Positions 44,425-64,000 of a DNA stretch of 64,000 nucleotides are shown piece by piece. Numbering within the stretch: the stretch's first letter is position 1; every line of letters starts with the position of its first letter. The position numbers and the translations under genes were made by a program. Under the pieces are notes generated by a model. It was not told the DNA's origin, searched no databases, and saw only the letters and a list, made by a program, of their open reading frames with translations. The stretch is from Cristatella mucedo (taxonomy: Eukaryota > Bryozoa > Phylactolaemata > Cristatellidae): contig WPIO01000002.1 of assembly GCA_009760855.2 (NCBI GenBank), forward strand, positions 6,147,001 to 6,211,000, in the 5' to 3' direction.

Positions 44425-45395
44425 TGCTTGCCTTGCCGACATTAGATCCTGGATGTCGGCAAACTTCTTGAAATTAAATGACGATAAAACCCAACTGCTG
44501 CTCAGAGGACACCCTATGCGTGTGGCTGGATCAAAAGGCTTTGCTCGTCTAATAAGTGATGCTGTCGTGCGACCATCACCACTCGCTCCAACTTTAGGTG
44601 TCATTTTCGACAGCTGCCTCAATTTTAAAAGCTTCATTCAGAAGAATGCTTCTACAGCTAACCGTCACGTCCGATCCCTATCTAAGATTAGGAGCGGTCT
44701 TCCACAGTGGCTTGCAAAAATTTTACTAGCTCCTTAGTTCTGTCTCGGTTTGATTATTGTAATTCCTTTTTGGCTGGGCTACCAAAGAAAGCAACTAGGC
44801 CACTGCAGCTGACTATGAATATGGCTGCAAGGCTAGTCTTTAAGTCCCAGAGGTTTGCGCACGTGTCTCCTTTGCTAAAAGAGCTAGGATTGATGCCGGT
44901 TGAGCAACGGATACAGAGCAAAGTTCTTAATTAAACCCAAAAGGTAGTTCTTACGCAGATCATGGCTTGGCTCCTTCGTACCTAGCTGAACTGCTGCACC
45001 ACTTCCAGCCTCTTCGGGCCCTCAGGTCCTGTGAGGACAATAAATTAGCTGTTCCATTCCTTCACCTAAAGACCGTTGGCAGCAGAAGCTTTAGCTCTGC
45101 AGGTCCTTGACTGTGGAACTCGCTTCCACAATTCTTACGCAACGACAACTACTCTCCTGCTGCCGACTATGGGTCATCCTTTTCAGTGGTCCTGAGCTGC
45201 TACTTCAATGCTACTCACTATCTCGACTGCTCTCCTGACTCGGCTACGCTTCCTACTTTTTCTTTGTTACGTGAGACGAAGTCTGTTTGGCTACCGAATG
45301 CGTACCGAAAGCTGCTTAGGCTGTGAGTGCGCTATACAAAACTCTCCTGCGTAACATCCACGTAGTCTTTATGGAGTTACAGACGGAGATACAAA
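44425..45395 (+). mobile_element. LINE B (second L2/CR1-type family), 5' truncated
   Basis: Encodes MSANFLKLNDDKTQLLLRG, LGVIFDSCLNFKSFIQK, LSRFDYCNSFLAGLPKKATR and LLKELGLMPVEQRIQSKV in two adjoining frames, then the 3' UTR. These are the thumb and C-terminal blocks of L2-type ORF2. Confidence 0.75.
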
Positions 45396-45794
45396 ATGGT
45401 CAGGAGGGGCCGAGGCAAGATTGACAAACGCGGGCGCAGACTTCGAAAGCGAAAGTGGGTCAAAGGAAGACGCCAGATACTGGCATTTAGTCAGCTCTTT
45501 CTTAATGCCTCGGGATGAGAAGACCACATCGAGCTCAACAAGCCAGAGGGTTGGGTCATGTGGTGAGGAAGGCTGGATCTGGAGCGTTACCGCGTTGGTG
45601 ACTCGCCGGCCTCCTCAACCCAACCCCCAGATACGTCAGCCCGAGGAACGAAAGGCGATGCGACGAGTTCCGGTCGCCACTTGCTGGAAGATGAAAGCGA
45701 CGAAAGATTTCATACACAAGTGGCATTGTGCTCCTGATAAGGGCTGACTGTCTACTTGCTACTTTGGCTCTTGTCCTTTTTGTGAGTTCTCGAA

Positions 45795-46190
45795 GCGAAC
45801 CACCGTGCCTATACCTCGTATAAACCTCAAATCTTTTGGGAGACCGTGCCTTCAGTGCGTATGCTCCCAAAATCTGGAACTCACTTCCGACTGGCGTTAT
45901 AACATCCCCGGACTTGACGAAATTTAAAAAGGAGCTAAGACGCATCCATTTAGCAAAACATTGAGTGGGTGCATGTGATTCGCCCTCTGGGTGCTCATGC
46001 GTGCTGACACCACGCGTGCGGCCACTAACCATATTTGCATACTGAACCTATGCATGTTACCTCTGTTATGCTTGCTGACATTGAGCATGCTACCGTTAAA
46101 TTCTATCATGCTTTCTGCGCAGAAAATATAAAGTGCCTGAAAGTAAATTTAGTTCTCTAAGAGCGCTATACAAACGTAGTATTATGGGTG
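45795..46190 (+). mobile_element. LINE A 3' end
   Basis: Matches the coding end and 3' UTR of the copy at 60530-60950, ending AAGTGCCTGAAAGTAAATTT and AGAGCGCTATACAAAC. Diverged. Confidence 0.6.
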
Positions 46191-46194
46191 CTAT

Positions 46195-46639
46195 TAGTGA
46201 GTTTGCAGGGCTATTAGGCACGCGCGGCGTGAAGTGCGTGAAAGCTGGCCGCCGACTGGGCTGCTGAGCTCGACTGAGGTTCCGCCGTTTCGGATGCCTT
46301 CAACTGCCGCAGATGCGACCGCGCCTGTTAGCTGGCACCAGTTGGCTGCCGCCGCAGTCGCCTGCAGGCTGGCGTTTGGGGAGGGGAGTGACCTATCGGT
46401 GTGGGAGGACTGGTGAACTTGGGAGGAGGCGACGCCAGGATTGATTCTCTAAAACTCTGCGTCCACAGACCTGTTTTGATTTTTTTTCCGCTTTGGTTGG
46501 CTATGACAAACGAAGATTGTACAGTTGGTCTATGATAATATGTTCTCGTGCTCAGGCGCTACTGGGCTAATAGGCAATAATATCCAATTCAAGTTTACGG
46601 TGAGGCAGTAGGCTGCAAGGAAGCGCAGGTGGTCTCCTA
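46195..46639. other. GC-rich intergenic patch
   Basis: 46200-46440 is clearly GC-richer than its surroundings and open for 60 codons, but no domain is recognised. Confidence 0.35.
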
Positions 46640-48960
46640 TAACGAATGGTAACAAGCAGCGAGCGGTACGGCTTGGCGCCGACTCGTGAGGGTCCACTCA
46701 TCCTGAGTACCCTCACTGATGCAGTGAACATGACACTCAGGGGTGCACTTGACAAGCATGCTCCCGTTCATTCTATCCGTGTACAGAGTCGTGGAGATTC
46801 CTTTCAATTTACAAAAAAACTTAAAAAGATGCGCCGTGTTAAGCACTGGCTTGAACGTCGTTTCAAGAATTTGGGTCTAATGCATATCTAGTCAATTTCG
46901 AGGCTTTCCTTCTAGTTTAAACCCTGGAACTTGAAAAAAACTCAGGTCTTTTTTTTCCACTCAAAAGCTGAATTCCTGCCAGTCGGACCCGGAACAGATT
47001 TAAAAGACAGTAAACCATTTACTGGCCAATGCTAAGAGGTACGACTCCCCAGATATTAACGGCTCAGCCGAAAAGATTTCAGCCTTCTTTACGGAAAAGA
47101 ATTATGCACATTCATGACTCCATAAAGCCCCCTCCGACTAAAGCAATTGTGTAATCTTAACCTGCGACCTTCTTTAAAAGGTTTTCCGAGATTTCTGCAT
47201 GCGACGTGGCCACCTTAATAAGGTCTAGCAAAGAGAGCTCGTCTCCTGAAGACCCTATACCATCATATATGCGGTCTTCACTGGCAGACCAACTTAGCCT
47301 TGCCATAACCGAGATTTTTAATGCTTCTTTGGTAAAAGGGGTCGTACCAAAGTCCTTCAAATTGGCAATCGTTAGACCCATACTTAAAAGCCTGGATTAG
47401 ATACAGCGGTCCTCGCAAACTATCGCTCAGTTTCCCTTCTTCCTTTCTTGTCAAAGATTCTTGAAACAATTGTTGCTAAGCAGGTGGTTGAACATATTGA
47501 AAAGAAGGAAATATCCGAAACATTTCAATCAGGGTCCAAGAGGCAGCACTCCACTGAAACTGCTCTCCTCCGTGTTAAAAATGACATTCTACGTGGCAAC
47601 GATGAAGGGAATGTCACTGCTCTAGCTCTGCTAGATCTGTCAGCTGCCTTCGCCATCATTGATCACGATGTTCTACTTGAACGATTGAGAACAACGATCG
47701 GTCTGGCAGACGAGGCACTGGCGTGGTTTCAATCGTACTTGTCTGATCGTGTTCAATCCGTGTCGTGTGGGGGTCAGGTCTCACACACGAGGAGGGTCAC
47801 CTGTGGAGTCCCTCAAAGGTTTCGGTCCCTTGCTGTTCTCCATTTATACTCAACCTCTGGAAAAAGTAATTAAGGCCCATGGAATAGGATATCACTTTTA
47901 TGCTGACAATACTCAGCTGTATTTGTCATTCAAACCCCAGGAATTTACTGCAGCAACTGAGAAACTGAATGCTGGCCTTGCCGACATTAGATCCTGGATT
48001 TCGGCAAACTTCTTGAAACTAAGTGACGATAATATCGAACTGCTGCTCATTAGACAACCCAAGCGTGTGGCTGAATTAAAAGGCTTTGCTCTTCTAATAG
48101 GTGATGCTATTGTGCTATCATCACAACGAGCTCGAACTGTAGGTGTCGTTTTCGACAGGAGCCTACATTTTAAAAGCTTCTTTCAGAAGACTCCTTCTAC
48201 AGCTAGCCATCACGCCCGATCCCTATCCTAGATTAGGAGCTGTCTTTCGCAATGGCTTGCACACAAGTTAACTAGCTCCTTAGTTCTGGCTCGGCTTGTT
48301 TATTGTAATTTCCTTTGAATGGGCTAGTAAAAAACCAACTTGGCCACTACAGCTGGCTATGAATATGGGTGCACGGCTAGTCCGAGTCCCAGAGGTTTGA
48401 GCACATTTCTCCTTTGCTAAAAGAGCTAGGATGGATGCCGGTTGATCAACAGATACAGGGCAAAGTTTTTACGCTGACCCACAAGGCCCACCATGGCTTG
48501 CCTCGTTCGTACCTAGCTGAACTGCTGCACCAGTTCCAGCCTCCACGTGCAGTCAGGTCCTGTATGAACAATAAATTACCTGTTCCGTACCTCTGCTTAA
48601 AGACCGTTGGCGACAGGAGCTTTAGCTCGGCAGGTCCTAGACTGTGGAACTGGCTTCTACAATTCTTACGCAAAAAGTACTCTCCTGCTGCCGACTATTA
48701 CTCATCCTTTCCAGCAGTCCTGAGCTACTACTTCCAAGCAACTCACTACGTCAATTGCCCCTGACTCTACTATGCTCCCCACTTTCTCTTTCTTGCGTGA
48801 GATGATGTCTGTTGGCAACCGAATGCGTACCGAAAGCCGCTTGGGCTGTGAGTGGGCTATGCAAAACTCTCCTGCGTAACACCCGCATAGTCTTTATGGC
48901 TTTGCAGAGTTACAGACGGAGATATATTACGTTGCATTACATTAGTCAAAAACCCTGCAT
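46640..48960 (+). mobile_element. LINE B, longest copy (linker, reverse transcriptase, 3' UTR)
   Basis: 46646-46891 encodes the endonuclease/RT linker (LDKHAPVHSIRV). 47206-47400 carries FNASLVKGVVPKSFKLAIV, the RT entry motif. 47448-47873 has FQSGSKRQHSTETALLRVKN and LLDLSAAFAIIDHDVLLERL. 47749-48231 has [17 protein letters not shown] and the catalytic block as [12 protein letters not shown], so the usual FADD/YADD is YADN and the last metal-binding Asp is lost. Several frame changes; inactive. It lies between RBM26/27 and ZRSR2. Confidence 0.8.
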
Positions 48961-49057
48961 GCTCCTCACGGTATTTGCTCTGTCTGCGAAACAAATATAT
49001 TTGTGTACCTATGCATGCTGAAATCGTACTACTGCTGTCACTAAATTGTTAATGCTA

Positions 49058-49215
49058 TTATTAATAAACTTTTGTATGGTGCCCCCAGAACTAACTCACT
49101 CTATAGGCACCTAATATATGCTGTAAAGGACGCGTGTCAAATGGTTAATGATATCATGCACTGTGCCAGCACTCACAAGGAGACAACGAAAAAACTGCAA
49201 GGGGTCTCACAAATT
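49058..49215 (-). mobile_element. Old LINE A tail fragment
   Basis: Diverged stem-loop region (ATGGTGCCCCCAGAACTAAC, ATAGGCACCTAATATATGCT) followed by a 3' UTR-like ATGGTTAATGATATCATGCA. Confidence 0.45.
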
Positions 49216-49517
49216 CTGTGATAAACAGAAGTGCGTCGAGGAAAAGGTGCCAGGTGACACGCTTCCTTTCCTGCTTATGTACTACGCCTGGAAAGATCAT
49301 TTAGTTCTCTTACGGTGTAAGACTGATGGTTTAATACCGTAATTATTAAATACCGTACTGTACGAGCACAGAATGCCTAAAGGGATAGTCGAGCTATGCA
49401 ATGGGGCACCAATAAACTCAAATACGAAACATCACTCATTAACTAAAATTCTTCGTTGCTAAAGTGATTTTTCACATAAACCAATTATCAGAAATTTTTT
49501 GTGAATATAATTAAAAT

Positions 49518-49650
49518 CTAATTCATTTGTATAGCGCCCCAAAATAACTTAATCTCTATTCCGGCGCTTCACATATGCCTCGGGGCTCGAGCCTGCGACC
49601 TCAGCCAGACCATGGTCGGGGCGAGCACCTTGACTGCTGGACCAAAAAAA
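49518..49650 (-). mobile_element. SINE family A, best-preserved copy
   Basis: Read on the minus strand: GGTCCAGCAGTCAAGGTGCT (tRNA-like head, A box), GGCTCGAGCCCCGAGGC (B box), AATAGAGATTAAGTTATTTT, then GGGCGCTATACAAATGAATT. The tail resembles the LINE A 3' end. Confidence 0.7.
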
Positions 49651-50389
49651 GCAGGCAATTTAAGAAAAACGGTACGTCAAGCATACAACTGAAGCAGTCA
49701 ACCCGCCGATAATCTTGTGCACGGCTACTATATAAACAAATCTTGCCTCCGGCTTTACAAAATATTCACCAGCTTACTAGAGATGCTCCCGACGAAGAGT
49801 TCGAAAGATGCATGATGTCGCTACACGCCCATTTCGCTGCTTTTACAACATGCTGGCAATGCATGTAGGCGGATGCTGACGTTGCCGAAAGAATCAATAC
49901 GTCTCACAAAATGAATAACCGTTGCATTCATTCAGCTCACCTGCCACTGCCGCCCGTACCAATTTAATAATTAGGACAATGAAGTAGGTCTTTTTCTGCA
50001 CATGCTCATTTCACAAAGAAAACGTGTTGGTGTTTTTGCGATTCCAGGTCTTCAGGCGGCCATAAAATGTTGTTGACAATATCCGAAAGTTCAGTACATG
50101 GACATTAACCAGGCAACATACCTGCACATGCTCATCAATTAAGAATATAATTGTGCATCCAAGCTTTCAACTTGCACAAAATAAAATCTATCCATGCTAT
50201 TTTTGAAACAATAATTCGAGATGCCACGTTACGATATAGCGTTTCGCTTGTGCTCACGTGTGCTAAGAGGATACTCTACCAATTAACTATTAAATCATCG
50301 GTTCGATGCAACCTCAGTGGACTAAAGTGCGATTAACAAGCCAGCAGCACACAGCTCTATTACTCTACATCGACTGCAATCCCGTTCGC
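49651..50389. other. Intergenic stretch, nothing recognised
   Basis: Ordinary AT-rich sequence between a SINE A and a LINE A tail pair. Confidence 0.4.
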
Positions 50390-50910
50390 TCACAGGTAAA
50401 AACGCGAACAGCAAATTTGCATGGCAGCCCTGTGCATTTGTCACCTCTAACCATGTTATACTTGTTGTCATTGAGCATGCTACCACTAACCATTCGATCA
50501 TGCTTTCTTTGCAGCAAATGGCAAGTGCCTAGAACAAGATTTAGTTGTCAATGGAGGCTATACAATATATTATTATTATTATTATTATTATTATACAAAG
50601 TCACTGCCCAACCAGCCCCCATTTTTACCTTACTTACGCTGCTCCGACCAGTAATGACAATACTCTATTTGTACAGCACCCGAGATCTAAATCTCTTTCT
50701 GGGCACACTGTGCATGCTGCCACTAACCACATTTGCATGCTGACCCTGTGCATGTCACCCTTAACCATATAATTCATTGTATTTGTTTTTCAAGCATGAT
50801 TTTACTTACCATTCAATTGCATTTCCCTTTGCAGCAAATGTAAAGCGCCTAGAAAGAGATTTAGTTCTCTGAGGGCGCTTTATCATGTGCATTATAATTC
50901 TACTCTACGT
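50390..50910 (+). mobile_element. Two LINE A 3' tails in series
   Basis: First tail ends at about 50595 with (ATT)n. The second runs from about 50640 and ends TAAAGCGCCTAGAAAGAG, GAGGGCGCTTTATC at 50840-50885. Both contain only 3' UTR. Confidence 0.65.
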
Positions 50911-50969
50911 ATACTGGAAAGAAAGCAATGAATGCTGATCAGCATGCACACAGTTTCAGCGCCCAGTAA

Positions 50970-51228
50970 CATATAATAATAGTAATAATAATTCACTTGA
51001 TAAAGCACCATCAGAGAACTTAATCTCTCTCTAGGCGCTTTACATTTGCTGTAAAGTGAAATGCAATTGAATGGTAAGTAAAATCATGCTTGAAAAACAA
51101 ACGAAATGAATAATATGGTTAGGGGTGACATGCACAGGGTCAGCATGCAAATGTGGTTAGTGGCAGCATGCACAGTGTCAGCACGCATAAGCACATCAAG
51201 GACGAATCACATGGACCCACTAAATGCA
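50970..51228 (-). mobile_element. LINE A tail downstream of ZRSR2
   Basis: An (AAT)n end, intact stem-loop and 3' UTR up to ACCCACTAAATGC at 51215. It ends about 160 bp from the ZRSR2 stop. Confidence 0.65.
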
Positions 51229-51382
51229 TAAAGTACCATGTTCACGGACTGAGCAAACACTGAGAAATAGGTTCGCCGTGAGCTTCGAGCGGTGACATAA
51301 CTAAAACCGCTAATATGCTAGCTAACATAAAAGAATGTCTCCAAATAGTAATAGCATCAGGCGAGTACACATATAGACAAAT

Positions 51383-51387
51383 TTTAT

Positions 51388-51388
<1 letters not shown>
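51383..51388 (-). terminator. AATAAA overlapping the ZRSR2 stop codon
   Basis: The stop TAA at 51390-51388 is followed at once by ATAAAA, so the polyadenylation signal shares a base with the stop codon. No other AATAAA was noticed on this strand before the LINE tail at 51225. This implies a very short 3' UTR, or an undetected signal further on. Confidence 0.45.
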
Positions 51389-61417
<10,029 letters not shown>

Positions 61418-64000
61418 CTGAAACCGCGAGGCACTTCTGAACCGAGGACAACTCGGGAGACCGAGTCTTGAGAAAACCGACAGAGAGACATACAAGAGCA
61501 GCGAATGGGTGGTTTACGAGGCCGGTAGTGGAGATGGGTTGGTAGGTGGGGGGGGGGTGGCAGCTATGCACAAATGCAAGTAGCAGGGAGCCGGAGAGCA
61601 ACTGTGTGGCATGCCAGACAAGCAGAGCTAGCACGCCACAGCTGCTGCAGCCAACGAGTCAGTCATGGCAGCAGCAACCATCCCAGACAAAGAAAAAAAG
61701 CACAACACTGCCACGCAGGTGTGACATACGGGACCGGCGACTGAGGCGGCAATTCCTACAGTGATGCAATGCCGGATCGCATAGATAGATAGCTGTTGCT
61801 GCCGCCGGGCAGCCGGTGCACGAACATTAAAAACAAGCGCTGGGTCGGTGGCCGTGCATTGCTACTACAGTACCGTCTTGCTTTTGGCGCCGGAAGTCAC
61901 CTCTTTCAGCAGAGCTTCCTACAAGGGCATCGCAAGAGTGGTCGTCTCAAACTAAGAACATTGGCGCCGTGCACAGGCAGCACGTCTCGAAGCTTGTCAA
62001 TGCAGTTACCAAGTCTCTGCCAACAGAGCAGTGACAGCCTGCACGTCAATTTCTGCGTCACTGCACGAGCGGCGTGAAGCAGCAGCAGCAGCTCCTCGTA
62101 TGCATGCACCCACCCACTAGCAAGCAACTAGTCACAGTAACAGTCAGTCATTTTGTAGGAGCTCCACTTGAGGTGTGGAACAGAATTGCATCAATTTTTT
62201 AAGAGTTCGGCTACCAGCGTGTCCCTGTTGAGATCCTTCATGCGTGCTGCACGGCCAGCACAGTCGCATTGTCTGCTGCACGACATACTGCACCGGCAAG
62301 GTGGTGGGTGCCACGGTGAAGGTCACTGTCGCTCAAAGCAAGAGCAGCAAGCCAGTGGTAACAGGGCAGCCTCTCCCGCCAAGCCCTTCCCCTTGTGACC
62401 GGAATCCCTCGAAGCAGTCTAAAGACATCGCTAGAAGTTAATTTCATCCGGAAGCCGATGATACGATGAGGCCGGTGTGCGTATGTGTGTGTAAATGTGT
62501 ACGGTGTGCGTTTGTTTGTGTGTAAATGCGTGTTCGTGCGCCTATGCGAGGTGTGTGTGTGTGTGTGACTGAGAGACAAGAATGCCCACCAGTTGCCAGC
62601 GATTGTCTATCACAAACAAAGCCGAAGGCTAGGGACTTATCAGTAGGCCGTTCGACGACCGTAATGGCTTTATACGTACCACAACTATTCTTCACCTGTC
62701 AGAACCAGCTGTCAGATGATTTCTACTCCGAGAGCCGTTTTAAAAGCATACGTTAAGGGCATGTGCTGACGGCCAAATTGACGACCGAAGCACGATAGCT
62801 CTTTATAAGAAGACAGGCTAGGCTGTCGTAGGCTAAGAAAAAGCTATTACTGCAGCGCTCGGCCAATTTCAGTCGTTGCACATCGCCTCCATAGCCTATT
62901 GCCATCAGCAGCATTGCAATACAACCATGATAATGCCACGTAATTAAAGCGACACACGAACAGCAAAAGATACGGAGAACTCGGTTGCCACCAGTACCAG
63001 GTCTCCTGGGGCTCTTGAACAGTACCAGCATCTTCTGCATGTCAGGCCACACCGTGCTGCAGCAAGTTCTTGTGTAAGGAGCACGCTGCTGACATGTGCA
63101 GGTAGAGAGACAGATGGAGAAATAAAGAGAGATGATCAAAAAAAAGCCAGATGGGCATTTCAACAGGAGGCAATGTAGACATACGAAGCCACTACCAGTC
63201 AAGTAGAACAAAAATATACGATCGCCGCCAGGGTGGGTCAAAACGATAAACATTTGCAGCAAAGGATACCGCACGCCGCCGAGCACTGTCCACACGAGGG
63301 AGCAGGATGCAATGCGGCTCGGCATCTGCAGCGACGTCGGCAAAACAAAAGCACGGCGCCGAGCCTCGGTGAGAGCAACAGCGTGCAACCGATGTGCAGA
63401 GGGACAGCAGAAGACGATGCCAATAGCTCCATCGAAGAACCGAGAGCAGAAGGGGAACATGCGACCAGCCAGAAGCGAGCACCCACAAGCCAAAACACAG
63501 CTGCTAACAAGTCAAAGGGGACGTCGATGGGCCTTCACTATCGCCGAACTGCAAGCACGCATCTCCTTACAACTGCAAAGCCCCAGGAGAGAGATCCCTT
63601 ACAAGTCTCAAAAGCTCATAGACAGCAAGCTGCACCGACAGGTTCCAAAGCAAGGGAAAAGAGAAATGGAAGCCCCAAAATGGAGAATGCACACGCAGCA
63701 CACTGCCAGATGCCATCCTGCCCTGCAAAGGCTAATGTCAACTAAGCACCCATGCATGGCTCGTTCGGAGGGGGTGGCTGTAGAGGAGGAGGGGTGGGGT
63801 AACGTCCCCACCTTTTTATAGCTCACATCCAGCTCAGATCAACAGCATGCACAGTACATCGGACGGCTGATGCAGTATCTAACAAGTTCAGACGTCAGTG
63901 TCCACTGGGTGTCGTCTGCCCCAATGAGCCCCTTGTTTGCTTCGACACAAGCTGAAATCTACTGCATACACACCAACGGCTTGTCACAATCTGCAAGCAA
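61418..64000. other. ZRSR2 upstream intron or 5' region, nothing firm
   Basis: GC-rich with long overlapping open frames on both strands, a short (GT)n at 62547-62566 and an 8-10 G run at 61549. The Lys/Glu coiled-coil exon expected for ZRSR2 was looked for on the minus strand and not found. Confidence 0.45.

Noticed and set aside
62753-63493. 246-codon minus-strand frame and overlapping plus-strand frames
   Set aside because: Several long frames overlap in this GC-rich stretch, none with a recognised domain. It does not match the ZRSR2 N-terminal coiled coil.

Overview
This window is animal (metazoan) nuclear DNA, probably from an invertebrate. It has small exons with GT-AG introns of 0.2-5 kb, AATAAA polyadenylation signals, long (GT)n, (CT)n and (AT)n microsatellites, and many non-LTR retrotransposons. 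I cannot name the phylum. No rRNA, functional tRNA, CRISPR array or prokaryotic feature is visible.

Three host genes can be read by splicing. (1) An AFG2A (SPATA5) homologue on the minus strand: four 5' exons from 5612 down to 2398. Its two AAA+ ATPase domains lie beyond the low-coordinate edge. (2) A complete RBM26/RBM27 homologue on the plus strand: 17 coding exons from 6058 to 39560, joining in frame into about 984 residues (PWI-like domain, CCCH finger, two RRMs, acidic tail ending in SWR). (3) A ZRSR2 (U12-type 3' splice-site factor) homologue on the minus strand: seven exons from 61417 down to 51388, joining in frame into 592 residues (CCCH, UHM/RRM, CCCH, long RS domain). Its N-terminal coiled-coil exons were not found and probably lie beyond 64000.

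Layout: AFG2A and RBM26/27 are divergent, with 445 bp between their start codons, so they probably share a promoter. RBM26/27 and ZRSR2 converge on a repeat-rich stretch of about 11.8 kb (39.6-51.4 kb). Two of the three genes act in RNA processing and the third, AFG2A, in ribosome maturation.

Mobile DNA: two L2/CR1-type LINE families (A and B); two tRNA-derived SINE families; three Tc1-like transposase remnants; a pogo/Tc1-type MITE with TA duplications; an R2-like restriction-type endonuclease fragment; and a 189-bp hAT MITE that closely resembles the SPIN (SPACE INVADERS) elements of tetrapods, with an 8-bp target duplication, inserted into one Tc1 remnant. LINE A ends in a stem-loop that the SINE A tail also carries, suggesting a LINE/SINE partnership. 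Two almost identical LINE A copies sit in opposite orientations in two ZRSR2 introns and look very young.
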